Below are positions 10,600 through 21,229 of a stretch of DNA of 64,000 bases, in pieces. The first letter of the stretch is position 1, and each line of letters starts with the position of its first letter. The position numbers and the translations under genes are program-made. The DNA comes from Cylicocyclus nassatus (taxonomy: Eukaryota > Nematoda > Chromadorea > Rhabditida > Strongylidae): positions 76,839,594-76,903,593 of the forward strand of contig CATQJL010000001.1 of NCBI GenBank assembly GCA_958299035.1, in the 5' to 3' direction. Below the pieces are notes generated by a model, which had not been told where the DNA came from, made no database searches, and saw only the letters and a list, made by a program, of their open reading frames with translations.

Positions 10600-11940
10600 T
10601 ATGACGGAAAGCTTTTGCAAGATTAATCATGAGTTAACTTAATGATCAACATATGATCGTCTCCACGATTCGTGTAGAGGCGGGTTGCGGACTTTCCTTG
10701 ATTTTGAGGATAAACTTGTTAAACTTCACGTCATAGCATTGTTTTCCGTACTCTTTCGCTATCAAAATCGCCACGCATTGAGTTGACAAAACCCCACCTC
10801 TACACGAATGGAATCGATGGTAAATTTGTAGGCTTCTTAAGAGACCATTTGAATATGCTCAAGCAGGAAAAATGCGTATTAAATTTATAAAATTCATTCT
10901 TATGTAAATGCAACGCCCATTTTTACGTCTGTTTGCTCGTATAAGAGCTCTCTGTCTCAATCCAGTATCGCAGCCTCGCTCGGTGTGTCGCAAAGAGCGG
11001 TAAGTGGGCGAAGCCAAATGCAGAAGCCATGATTTTATTACAAATCGAATGCTGAACAATGAGATCAAAAGACTTAGAATCGATTAATAACAACACAAAA
11101 TAATACAATACAAAAAAGCAAAAAGGAGTATTTGAGGCTTGCATCATTGTTGCATTAGAATCTCCCTTTTGTTTATTTTTCTTGGCATCAGCTTACTCCT
11201 CGGATGTTGTGGTAGATTGGGTGAGAGTGAGCTTTGCGTGATCAACTGAGATAGCTCTTTTCTCGGCGGCGGAAGAAAACCCAATAAAAAACCTAGACTT
11301 CTCGAGGGACGTACTGCGAAAAGTGATTAGTGGGAGGAACCGAACATCGTGTAAATGCCATGGCTTCAAGCAACATTGCCTTTCAGAGTTGTGCCCTTCT
11401 GTTTTCTGATTTTGTTTATAGTCATGTGTTTGGAAATTAAAGATTGTAAGGGCACTCAGTATTGGCGCGTTTGCGAACATGTTCCTCTGGTCATTCGCGT
11501 TTGAGCAGTCCGTGCAGTCAACGAATAGACGATACCTTTAGCTTTTGCCTTTGAGATACTTTGGTGGAGGAGAAAAAATGCGGGAGTTAGAACCAAGAAG
11601 CATTATCCGACTTGCCATTGTTTTCTGAAAATTCGAGTTATGCTTTGTCGCTCTAGATACCATTTTATTGCTGCTTCAGCCTGGATTTGCATTAACCTGA
11701 TCATTGATAATAGCTCATCACTATTGCAGAATCACGGTGGAAAATTCCTGACATAATTCCACTGAGAAATATGACGTTTAAAAATTTCCAAAAAAAGTGG
11801 AGAGGTGGCAGAAACTTCATGCACTTTGATTTTGTTACACGACTTATGACAAGTTTAAAATTTCGCAAGTGATGTAGTCACAGTTCAGGCAGAATTGAAA
11901 AAACGCAGTTACGATTGAGAATTGCAACTAAAATTACATG
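10600..11940. other. No gene recognised; one small inverted repeat
   Basis: ATTCGTGTAGAGGCGGGTT (about 10669-10687) is inverted near 10790-10808 (ACCCCACCTCTACACGAAT), suggesting a small MITE of about 150 bp. No exon with convincing splice sites was seen elsewhere. Minus-strand frames at 10859-11480 have no supporting features. Confidence 0.4.
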
Positions 11941-11941
11941 G

Positions 11942-12063
11942 CCGCCTGCCCCCTGCTCAGATAATCGCTGGGGGCAAGTGGCCATGCAATTTTTGGGCAA
12001 GCGGGCATCGGAAAAATAGTTTGCTGATTTTTTTGCTGTCCGCTTGCAGAAACTTGGAAGATG
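11942..12063. mobile_element. Fragment of the 9451-10021 MITE family
   Basis: CTCAGATAATCGCTGGGGGC at about 11954 and the following CCATGCAATTTTTGGGCAAG match the left end of the 9451 element for about 110 bp. No right terminus follows. Confidence 0.6.
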
Positions 12064-12079
12064 CGCGTTTGCGAACATG

Positions 12080-13700
12080 TTCCTCTGGTCATTTTCCCAC
12101 GTCTGCTCGCCTTTATTTGCGGATGAATATTCGAATACATTCAGGTGAGGCTGCTGCTTAGAGGAGGCATGAGCCTATCAGAAAAAAAAGAAAAAAAAGA
12201 AAAAGAGACAGTCATTGCCGAATTCTTATGTTCTAATAATACATTGACTGCTAATGTCTTGACAGTGGAGCTTCACCTTTGAGAGGTCTTGCTTCTGCGA
12301 CCCACGGCTGATCTGAGTGGGATAGTAAACTGTGAAATCATAACGTCCTTAATTAGCAACAGATTCAAAAACACTGTGATTAAGTGTGCTTATGCGTGTT
12401 TCATCAAAACATCACCTTTTCAAAGGTTAAAAAGAGGTTGTGAATTTCTTGAAAGCATTCTTCTTCTTCTCAGATTAAGTAACGAAATGGACACGCATTT
12501 ACAGCTAATGTTGTAGCTAGATAAAATCTCTCATATCTCATTCTTAGAAAAGCTGGAGTAAACGCATTTTGGTTGTTTATGTCCCAAGCTTTGTGCTGTG
12601 CAGGAAAAAGAGCTTTCCCACAAAAAGGGTGTTCGATGACATCTCAAAACCAAAGCAATAAGTACTTATATTATACCTTGTCATACTTGGGTCCCTACGC
12701 ATCCAAATCCCCGAGAGGAAGCGGCGTACGATATGAAGAAGCCGCGGGCAAGCTCGGCTGCTTTTTCATCATTGGGAACGCCGCTAACCTTGCCGAAGAG
12801 ATATTCAAACATATAAGCCTTATTGTCCTTTTTTGAATCCTTTGTTCCCTCTCTAACTTCAACCGCGGTCTGCAGACAGCAATTACCTGTGAAACTTGGC
12901 CTCCTCTTCCTACCAGAAACACTCCTTAACGGCTTCACTAAAGATACAGGGCTCTTCTTATAGTCTAAAACCTCCTGGCGCGACTTCTCAAAGATTGCAG
13001 CGATACGCGATCTGGTAATTTGCCAATTGTCCGCAAATCTACCGCTTGCGGAATTCAAGAGCGTAGGCGCATGGCTTTTCTGAGCTTATGCTTACATGCC
13101 AGATCTTGAAAGAGCATGCGCATACGGAAGAATATGAGTAATTGTAGCAATTGGAAGTCACGTGGCGGCAAGATATGATCGATCTATCGTGACGATAATA
13201 CACGTGTGCGTTAACTTGGCTCAGAATCCGATTCAACCAAGTACTGCAATTCTAATCACTTCGAAAGTCGCAAAATCGTGTCTAACATCATACTACCTGC
13301 GAATGTTGACTTGCACTCTCTTGAAATTGTGGTAGCCTTCCATAAACGCGAGGAAGTAAACGACCTAATCAGCTTGTCTGCATAAAATAAATGTCAAAAT
13401 GTGGATATCTCGGCAGGCAAAGTTGAAACGTTTATCCAAAGTCATTCAATCAACATTCAACGAAAGGATGGCTACATATTCACAAAGGGTCACCGTAGTC
13501 CTGAAGATTAATATGAGTGTGTGTTACAAAAAGCAAATCGCCAGCAAATTGCCAAGCGAAAAACACTACAGAGTAGAAAGTGAGATGTTACTCTCAGTTT
13601 TCGATGGAGTTGGAAATTGGAAGTAGTCATAGCAGTCGGTAGTGGCATTTACACAGAAAGCGCATACTTGAATTTAACGCTCACTTTTCTTTCGTAAACA
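12080..13700. other. Duplicated block, no supported gene
   Basis: From 12255 on it matches 34685-35830. The minus-strand frame 12681-13058 is not maintained in the matching region around 34920-35300, where the sequence is rearranged, so it is not annotated as coding. AGGAAGCGGCG and GAAGCCGCGGGCAA words are shared by both copies. Confidence 0.4.
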
Positions 13701-13716
13701 TGCTATTGATCTCTAA

Positions 13717-13804
13717 TCAACCAAAAAGGAATGCTAGCCCATTGCCGATGAGCGCTCCTCCTGCTGCTCAAGGTGAGAGTTCCATACAACAATGGACCGT
13801 AGTC
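13717..13804 (-). pseudogene. Frameshifted exon 3 of the GSPWAAGGG family
   Basis: It follows the acceptor CGAATTTCAG and starts with the codons for DYGPLLYGT, exactly as the intact exon at 35839-35928. It is 88 nt long against 90: two bases are missing just after the GGAACT codons, so the GSPWAAGGG block is read out of frame and the original stop is bypassed. The exon 2 that should lie upstream is missing; homology stops near 14410 and a mariner MITE begins at 14510. This copy is dead. Confidence 0.8.
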
Positions 13805-14509
13805 CTGAAATTCGTAAGAGTGATTACTGACGATATTAGACTTGACGTAGAACATATATGCGCTTGTATATGAATGGCGGACCAAGGGTAATGCCCCTTT
13901 CCTCTCCCTTCGAAAGTGGTAGGGAAAAAAAGTCTGTACGAACCATAAAATTGCGCAGACTTTGTGTTTACGCGTATGTCGAGTATGGTGCTGCGACGAA
14001 GTGACGGACCGACGGTGGGAGGGGAGAGGGGAAAGGAGCGTTTCGCCCTAAGAGTGCGTGCGAATTTGTAAGTTATTACATGAGTTAAAAAAGAGTGCAA
14101 ATGACTAGTTCAAAAGTCTAGTGACTTTGTTCAAATTTGAAAAAATTAGAATATTTTTTATTTCTAGAGGTTCCAAGTTAGTTTTGTAAAAAAAATTCCT
14201 TTGGGAGAGGTTGCCGCCTCGAGTTACAGACGCCTCGAATTACGGACCTCCAAAAAATTAGAAGCATGCCAATGAATTCTTAGAGTACATGGTCAACGCT
14301 AAGTACCACCTTCATTACAAAAAAACTTCCCCCCCCTCGTCTCCCACCAAGTGGAATTCTGGTGAAAATCTACTGCTACAGTGTACAGATTACATTCATT
14401 TGGCTGCTCTATGTCTATGTCTAGTTAGATTTTTGCTAAACTTTTCTGATGACTGAAAGCCTCGACATCCTGACTTTGAAGCACCCATTTGGCAATCTCC
14501 GGTAAAATA

Positions 14510-15529
14510 TTAGGTCGTTCCGAAAGTTCTTTCCGTTTTTTCAACAAATCATAAAAACACGTGGAATGAAGAAAGGGAAACGCTTCCGGCACTGTCTGAC
14601 GCAGCTTTTCTTCCTCTTTTCAACTATCATATTCATGTGCCGCTCGCTCTTGTGGTCAGTGAGATAATGGCCGAAATTTCGGACCCATGGTTTTTACCAT
14701 GTCCAAGTTTGGCAATTTTTCACCATCTTCTTTTTTGACTTTTGGAAAAGCTTTGATAGCAGTCAGATAGAGTAAACAGAGTGCAATATCATGCAATTTT
14801 TCGGCATCTATAGCTAATTTCAAAACATTTTTAGAATTATTTTTCTAATGCTATCAAATTTCACTTTTGGTAATGCCAGAAGCCATAGAACATAAAACGG
14901 CGCACAACTAAGGTGTCGTTCGATGCAGCTTTTTCTCGTCTTTCTGATGAGTGCTCTTTCTTCATAGTTTGTGGGGTCTTTGAAAATGAGATCTTCATAA
15001 ATCTTGATTTTGAACCCGCCTCATGATGTGCCCGTGAATTGCGAAATCTTATATTTCGAAGCGGTAAACGCTCAGTTACTTTGTAAAAATAGTGTCAATC
15101 ATAAACGACTTTTAAAAGTTTCGAAAACCGAAGATTTGTTGATGTTCAGAGCGTTTGTGTGTTTTGTGACTCTGAAGAAGTGAAGACTTCTGAAAAAGTT
15201 ATCTCAAAAAATAATGACAAGCCAGCTGAAATTGCCAAAAAATTACGTTGCTTTGCACTTTGTTTACTCTATCCGACTGCTATCAAAGCTTTTCCAAAAG
15301 TCAAAAAAGAAGATGGTGAAAAATTGCCAAACTTGGACATGGTAAAAACCATGGGTCCGAAATTTCGGCCATTATCTCACTGACCACAAGAGCGAGCGGC
15401 ACAAGAATATGATAGTTGAAAAGAGGAAGAAAAGCTGCGTCAGACAGTGCCTAAAGCGTTTCCCTTTCTTCGTTCCACGTGTTTTTATGATATGTTGAAA
15501 AAACGGAAAGAACTTTCGGAACGACCTAA
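14510..15529. mobile_element. Mariner-type palindromic MITE
   Basis: The ends TTAGGTCGTTCCGAAAGTTC and reverse complement are flanked by TA (14508-14509 and 15530-15531). Long arms, including ACCATGGTTTTTACC-type and GCCGCTCGCTCTTGTGGTCA segments, are mirrored around a centre near 15020. The open frame 15159-15383 is arm sequence. Related remnants occur at 24310-24460 and inside 47413-48673. Confidence 0.9.
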
Positions 15530-16260
15530 TATAAATAAGTAGACCGTTAAAATACAGCCCAACCCAAGCCCAAACCAAAGGCGCAACTCTCGCGTTAACG
15601 TTCGCGCGGCAGCTGCGCCTTATAAATAGGTGAGCCTTATACTTCGGAAAATAGGGTATTTGTGTTTTCTTTGTAGAATCTTTCTCTTTAACGTACCAAA
15701 TCTTAATTTGACATCCGATAAAAGAAAGAACCATCGAAAAGCTTGGATTTCCTTCGACATCATCTTAAAACGCTTGTCAAATTCAACCATACACTGCAAA
15801 TGGATCCAAAGTTCTGGAAACAACCTAATATAACGTTGCCAGATGCTTGTTGAAGGTGAGACTTTAAAATGCATCTAAAAACAGTTTTTCAATTTGACTC
15901 TCCGCAACATTAACCATTATGCAAAATGATCCTCTTTATTGTGAAGCAATCACTCTGTCATTTTTCCGAAGTCTTGCATGACACTCAAAAAAAATGTTGC
16001 GAGTCGTCGAGAAATGCGATCTTTATACCTTTTGACCGGCTTTATGCACGGCAGTGAGTCCCCACTTTTTCCCAACTACTGCAGCTGATTTCATATTTAT
16101 TCGCTTCAAAAACTCAAGTACGGAAGAGTAAAATGTTTGGCTATTATCACGGCACAGCAGAATCAACAATTGGTACAACATATGATCTCGAATAATGTCA
16201 TTGTTCAGAGATGCTGCTCATGCCAAATGAGCCCTATAAAGGTCAGCAAGGTTGAAACAT
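15530..16260. other. No gene recognised; possible mariner remnant
   Basis: CAACCTAATATAACG at about 15822-15836 looks like a mariner right end, but no clear left end was found. Otherwise nothing supported. Confidence 0.3.
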
Positions 16261-16270
16261 CCAATGTGAA

Positions 16271-16276
16271 TTTATT
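16271..16276 (-). terminator. AATAAA polyadenylation signal for the Cys-rich gene
   Basis: AATAAA on the minus strand, about 37 nt after the stop at 16313-16315, supports a real terminal exon. Confidence 0.6.
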
Positions 16277-16312
16277 GTTCATTTACCTCGAAGTGGGGTT
16301 TACGGCAGGAGA

Positions 16313-18457
16313 TTACGGGCGTTTCGTTGTGCCAGGCTCAAGGGGTTCACAATAACATTTGCAATACTTTCGCGTTTCTGTTTTACCGTTCACATTCACC
16401 TTTTTTATGCAAACACCAGGGCGACATTTCTGAAAAGTCACAAATAATCACATAGAAAACTCAACTCATATAAGTCATCAAAATTCTGCATTTGCCAATT
16501 GTAAATTCAATTTAAACCTCAAGTCACTCTTAGCCTGCAATAAAAATTGAACGCTCTTCACCAACTTTTCACATCTCGAATTACTGCCATGCTACAACTA
16601 TAGGTTTACGGTTTTTTGGTCTTTTGACAATCATATGATGACTCGGGAGCGTGGAAACACGCTATTCATGCAACTGTTTCCTCTTTTGCTTTTGATTTTG
16701 GATCATGTTCTTTCGAAGGCTTCGAGATGAGTGCCGAAATTCTCCACCCCTCACTTCTTCTCGCTAAAGGTTTGGCAGATTTTCAAATTGTTCCATTCCG
16801 AAAAGATTGGTTATTAGACAATAGAGCGGTGCTCGGGCTATGTGGCGCTTTATGATCTTTACAATCCGTTGTTTAAGTGCGTAAGATTATTTCTTCAAAG
16901 ACCTCAATTTTGATGATACGAAGCACAACTACAGCTGCATTGTTGAAGCTTTCAACTTTTTTGCGAATTGAAACTTATTTTCATTTATGCATCAAGGCTT
17001 TGGCATTATTGATGAAGATAATCAAGTCTGTTTTCAAGAATCAGCTTTGAATCGGTGGGTCTTCGCGCTACATGTGCTTGGAAAATTGGCGTTTTTCTCA
17101 AGTGAGTGACTACTGTTGGAGACATGAAAACTTGATCTGGGTAAACTAGTTATCAGAACTATGTTGATAGGTTCAACATAATGCTACCAGCTTTTATTTG
17201 AAATGCCAGAATAAAATTTCTCTACATTTATGACGTGACTCAAACAATAAGATCTCTCGAAAAAAATAAGGATAACATTTTGCTAATTGCATGGGTCATA
17301 GAGATAATTTGGCTTTGAGAAGGATCTGGGGCAATTTGCAAGTCGTTTGACGGTCAGCGTACTGTTAGTTAGTGTTCGACTGAAAGCTTGACAAAATTTT
17401 GTAAACAACCTTGTGTGGGTCTTAGAATTCTGATTTTGTAAACATGATCACAGGTAGAAATCAGTTTCACAAACTACTTTTTCAGAGACTCTGAAAATCA
17501 TATAAAATCAAAAAAACATATGCGAAGACGCTGCAGGGACGTTTCTTGGGCTCAACAGCCGCATGCATTAACATTCCCGCTGGGGAGGGGAACACAACGT
17601 ATGAGAAAGCACCATATTTTGAAGCTCCAGACAACGGGATTTCTCGCTATTTATTCATCCGCAAGTGTTTATATCACCCCATATAATAATCACATTGAAG
17701 AGGGGCGAGAAGTTGTACCAGCCACATTCTGCAGTCTATTGTATGATCCCTTAATGATTCACAGGGCCGACCTTTTGTCCAAAGTCATTTTTCTTCATTC
17801 AAGTCAATGCAAACATTCCAGAGTTGTCCTGATTACCTGATCCAGAAGTACTGAACATGTCTCTAATAAGAACGATCGAGTCATAATATTGAGATTTTCG
17901 ATAAACCTTAATTTTCGATCCGTAGCATCGTAGTTTCATGATTTAGAAGCATCAGTTGTTTTTTCAAAAACATGATGAGTACTTTGGGTTAGATAATCAG
18001 TACAATTTTGCAATGTTTTCATTAACTCAAAAAAAACTGACTTTTAAGAAAACACGCTCAGTCGCGGGGGTTCATAAGGGATCATACAAAAAGTTGGAAA
18101 ATGCAGCTTATACAACTTCTCGCTTCTGTTCAATATGCTTATAGTAAAAGGGTGGTAAAAACGCTTGCGAATGTAAACTTCAGAAAATGGAGTTTTTTTG
18201 AGCTGCATTTTCTCTCCAGCGGGGATGCTCTTGCATGTGGCCCTGAAAGGATCAGGTTTTCCCACCGTAAAAATTCTGAGAGCATCAGTGAAATAAACGG
18301 TGAAAGAATAGGCTTCACCTTCTTTTCACAATAAGTGATACAAGGCCTTACGGCATGACACCGAGCAGTCAAAGTTTTTTTATCCATCACTGCACATTGA
18401 CTGATCACTGTGCCAAGAGTGTTGAGAAGGAGAAGGCCAATAAGGGCCCACCTCATT
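16313..18457 (-). CDS. Two-exon Cys-rich secreted peptide (about 84 aa, predicted)
   Basis: Exon 1 (18319-18456) starts one base after CTTTTCATTTCAG, a trans-splice-type acceptor. It opens with MRWALIGLLLLNTLGTVISQ, a clear signal peptide, followed by a segment with four Cys (QC, RC, PC, YC). The preferred donor is AAG|GTGAAG, phase 0; an alternative GCC|GTAAGG upstream is also phase 0. Exon 2 (16313-16429) follows TGACTTTTCAG, opens KCRPGVC and ends with a C-x-C-x-C motif and a basic tail, then TAA, with AATAAA 37 nt on. The joined product would have nine Cys in about 64 mature residues, or seven with the alternative donor. The pattern resembles disulphide-rich secreted peptides, but no family was recognised. 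Pairing the exons across a 1.9 kb intron is inference from phase and order; each could belong to a separate gene. Confidence 0.5.
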
Positions 18458-18479
18458 CTGAAATGAAAAGAAGCTTGTT

Positions 18480-20920
18480 ATCTCAAGTCATGACCATAGG
18501 AACAGCAGTTCTGCGAACTCCGATGTGACTTGCCAAATCGGACTTTTACCAGTTTGTAGGTCAAAATTAAATGCTGATCATTATACTTTTTTGGAAGCGA
18601 AGCTCCGAGTCGTAGTCCAGTAGTTGATGGTATTCGTGAGATTACCTTTGTGACTTTAGTTCAGGTTCGGCAGTACACTGGATGTAGGGGATGCCGTAGA
18701 GGGCCCGAGGAGAGACGAAATTCCAGAACCTTTTCAGATTCGCAACATTTGCATAAATTCAAACGCGTAGAAGTTAGCGAAACTTACGTGTATGAAGAAT
18801 TAAAGGTTTTTTTGGAAAATTTTCACCACTGATCACTGAATCAACGACTTGTTTGCAATGCATACGCGATATGGAACCAAATTTGCTGCGTAATGGCGAG
18901 TATAAACAATGAACAAAAATCATGATAATCAGTTTGTGTAGTTCTCAGGTGATAAACTTCTTTTTGCAAATCAAGCGGCCTTGTGACAGACTTTGGTGGC
19001 ACAGAACGAAATCATATTTTCTTCCTATCTTCTTTTCACATGAACTTATTTTTGGCTACATTACTGATCCAATATGCACGCGAGAGACAACATGCTTTCA
19101 AATCGAACAACATAAGCGTCATTACTTCCGCTCAATATTATTTACTGCTCTCCAAATGCTCTACATAAGTGTCATTACTTATGCTCAATGTTATTTAGTG
19201 TACTTCAACTGTACTACTATTTTAATCATACCGTAACTTGGAGCCAACGAGCATTTTCAACGGCTCGCTGCCAAAGAATTCAAAGCGATCGGTAAAAGGT
19301 GAGAATGTAGCAAAGTAGAAAGACAAAACCATTGTCGAACAGAAAGAAAGATGCAGTGCAGATATAAGCTTTCCTACATACGAACAATACTTTTACATTC
19401 TCGGACCTGGCTTGCAATTGTCTTATTGACCTGATTCTAAGAGATCTTCACAACAGCATTCTTTGCTACACATAGCTACAGGTCAAAATTTTACCTTTCC
19501 CAGGTTGCTTTGTGACCCGCATTTTACTCGTGTGAACAGTGTACGAGTCACTTTTTCACTTCTGAGTAATGCGAGAGTTTTTGGAGAAAAAGCTTGCCAA
19601 AGCTCAGTCACATAATTTCACAGTTCTTTGTAGCTTGCTCCATTACCTTTGTATACCACTTTTACGTCGTTATGCCGCTGTAAGCAAGGCAGTTGTTTAG
19701 TACACAATGCAAGGGGGTTTGGTTTTTTGAATGACGTAATGAGCAAGATGTGTTTGTGCATGCCACAGCAATTTTGAAGGGTGCGCATGCGCATGCAAAC
19801 TTGTATTAACGATACCCACTTGCGTTTTACTGAAACCATTTTCGGCCTAACACTCAGCGAGCCTATTTGCGCTCTAAAATGGGCTGTTGATGATTAATGT
19901 ATTATTAGCCTCAACAGCTTCATAGTCGTAATAGCTTACGGTTATTCCCACAGGCTATATTCCCTACTGCTTATAGGTCATTTATAAAATCGTGGCGACA
20001 GATTTGACTGCGGTCTAAACGCTCACAGGATCATAAAACACTCGTACAAAAAGGCATCACCTCAACGCTTAGCTCACTCTCTTCAAGTGTCTGTGTACTG
20101 TATGTCTATGCATCATACGTAAGCAGAAAACCATTTGAAAAGAGATGAAAACCAAGAAAATGTGGTTGCCGGAAATGCGTGCGTTAGCGCGCGGTCTCGC
20201 CATCGTCACGACTCGAATGCCCTATATATTTGAGTCTCGAATCACTAGCATGGTGGCATCATTTAAGCATCGAACCACTAGCAGGTGGCACCTAACTTAA
20301 GAAGCCGCGAAAAACCTCAGGATCCTCTTTCACATATGCAACGTCTGTCCCACAGAAATGTTCACATAGGTACCACGTCAGCTCGCTGCCTTTCGCTCTT
20401 TTTAACATGTTAACTTTAGCAAATTTGAGGCATTTTCTCAAAGTGAACGCGTCAAAACGGTCGAAAGGCAGCAGCGGGGAAACTATTTATCTTGGTTTGT
20501 GCAAACTATATACATATCTTGGTACAGCTACGCCTTACTACCTGAATGATGAGCCTCAGACTGTATCAGATTTGCTCTCCCCGGTTCATAATCAGGTTCG
20601 TTTCAATAAATCTTACAGCTCCTTAACTTACAATAACAAAACACTTGGTTTCCACCGGATAGGCCATGGGAAATTTTGTTGTGTATAGAGCAGAAGAATT
20701 CAATATTATTGATATATGTCTAATCACCTGAGGTGCATCCTTCTCTAAAACTTTCACTCACTGCACCTAGGAACTTTCTATGCTTGAAATTAAGTTTGAG
20801 CACTAATCTAAATGTTTCTATGAATATCAGGTTTTCTATTTCAAGAAAGATTTAACTTTTCTCTTCATATTATTACACTTCATATATTTGACAGCGAAAA
20901 CTCCGCTGATTTGAGTGACT
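18480..20920. other. No supported gene
   Basis: Plus-strand frames of 60 codons (18650-18832, with a CRGC motif) and 93 codons (20407-20688) exist, but neither has a signal peptide, convincing splice sites, or a paralogue in the window. No transposon ends were recognised here. Confidence 0.3.
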
Positions 20921-20928
20921 AATACCAA

Positions 20929-21229
20929 TAGCGGTGCCAGAATTTTGCTAGTGAGGGGGCGGGGACAAAAACTTCTTTATAATGAACGCGACTCCCCAAA
21001 TTTTTTAAAGTGATTCTCAGAATTGCGCCCATAATCCCCCCGAGTTCCCCCAAAAGATTTATCGAGAGAGTAGCTTGAATTTTCGAAAACAAAGTTTATT
21101 GCTCACAAGTACACATCACCCACACTTTTTACAACTTGTAACTGTAAATTACTTTCGAGGAAAACTCCAATTCTCCACCGGGGAGGGGGCGGGAAGAGGG
21201 GGAAGAACTCCCCTCGGTCCGCCACTGCT
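20929..21229. mobile_element. hAT-like element remnant with CAGTGGCGGACC end
   Basis: The right end, reverse-complemented, reads CAGTGGCGGACCGAGGGG. The left end is a diverged TAGCGGTGCCAGAATTTTGC. Both sides carry G-rich GAGGGGGCGGG tracts. CAGTGGCG-type ends are common in hAT elements. No clear 8-bp duplication was found, so confidence is limited. Confidence 0.4.

Larger units (their letters stand above)
2215..14410. repeat. Segmental duplication, copy 1 (partner 29585-37030)
   Basis: Ordered blocks match the second copy: 2215-2460 with 36740-37010; 2600-3250 with 29585-30110; 5615-6030 with 30165-30720; 7425-8750 with 30715-32060; 9240-9450 with 32110-32330; 12255-14410 with 34685-36780. 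Copy 1 begins with the exon-2 block that ends copy 2, as expected of tandem units read from different start points. Breaks between blocks are explained by transposon insertions specific to one copy. Confidence 0.75.

Noticed and set aside
12681..13058. 125-codon minus frame with a possible secreted or membrane part
   Set aside because: The frame is not maintained in the duplicated block near 34920-35300, so selection on it is unlikely.
13768..14100. 110-codon minus frame overlapping the exon 3 relic
   Set aside because: It reads the exon in the wrong frame. The family alignment fixes the true frame and shows a 2-nt deletion.
14440..14475. CTGATGACTGAAAG considered as another hammerhead core
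   Set aside because: No helix I partner and no room for helix II between the core words.
18650..18832. 60-codon plus frame with a CRGC motif near the Cys-rich gene
   Set aside because: Non-Met context, no signal peptide, no terminal signals; probably chance.
20407..20688. 93-codon plus frame starting MLTLANLRHF
   Set aside because: Not a signal peptide, no similar sequence in the window and no recognised motif; a length plausible by chance.
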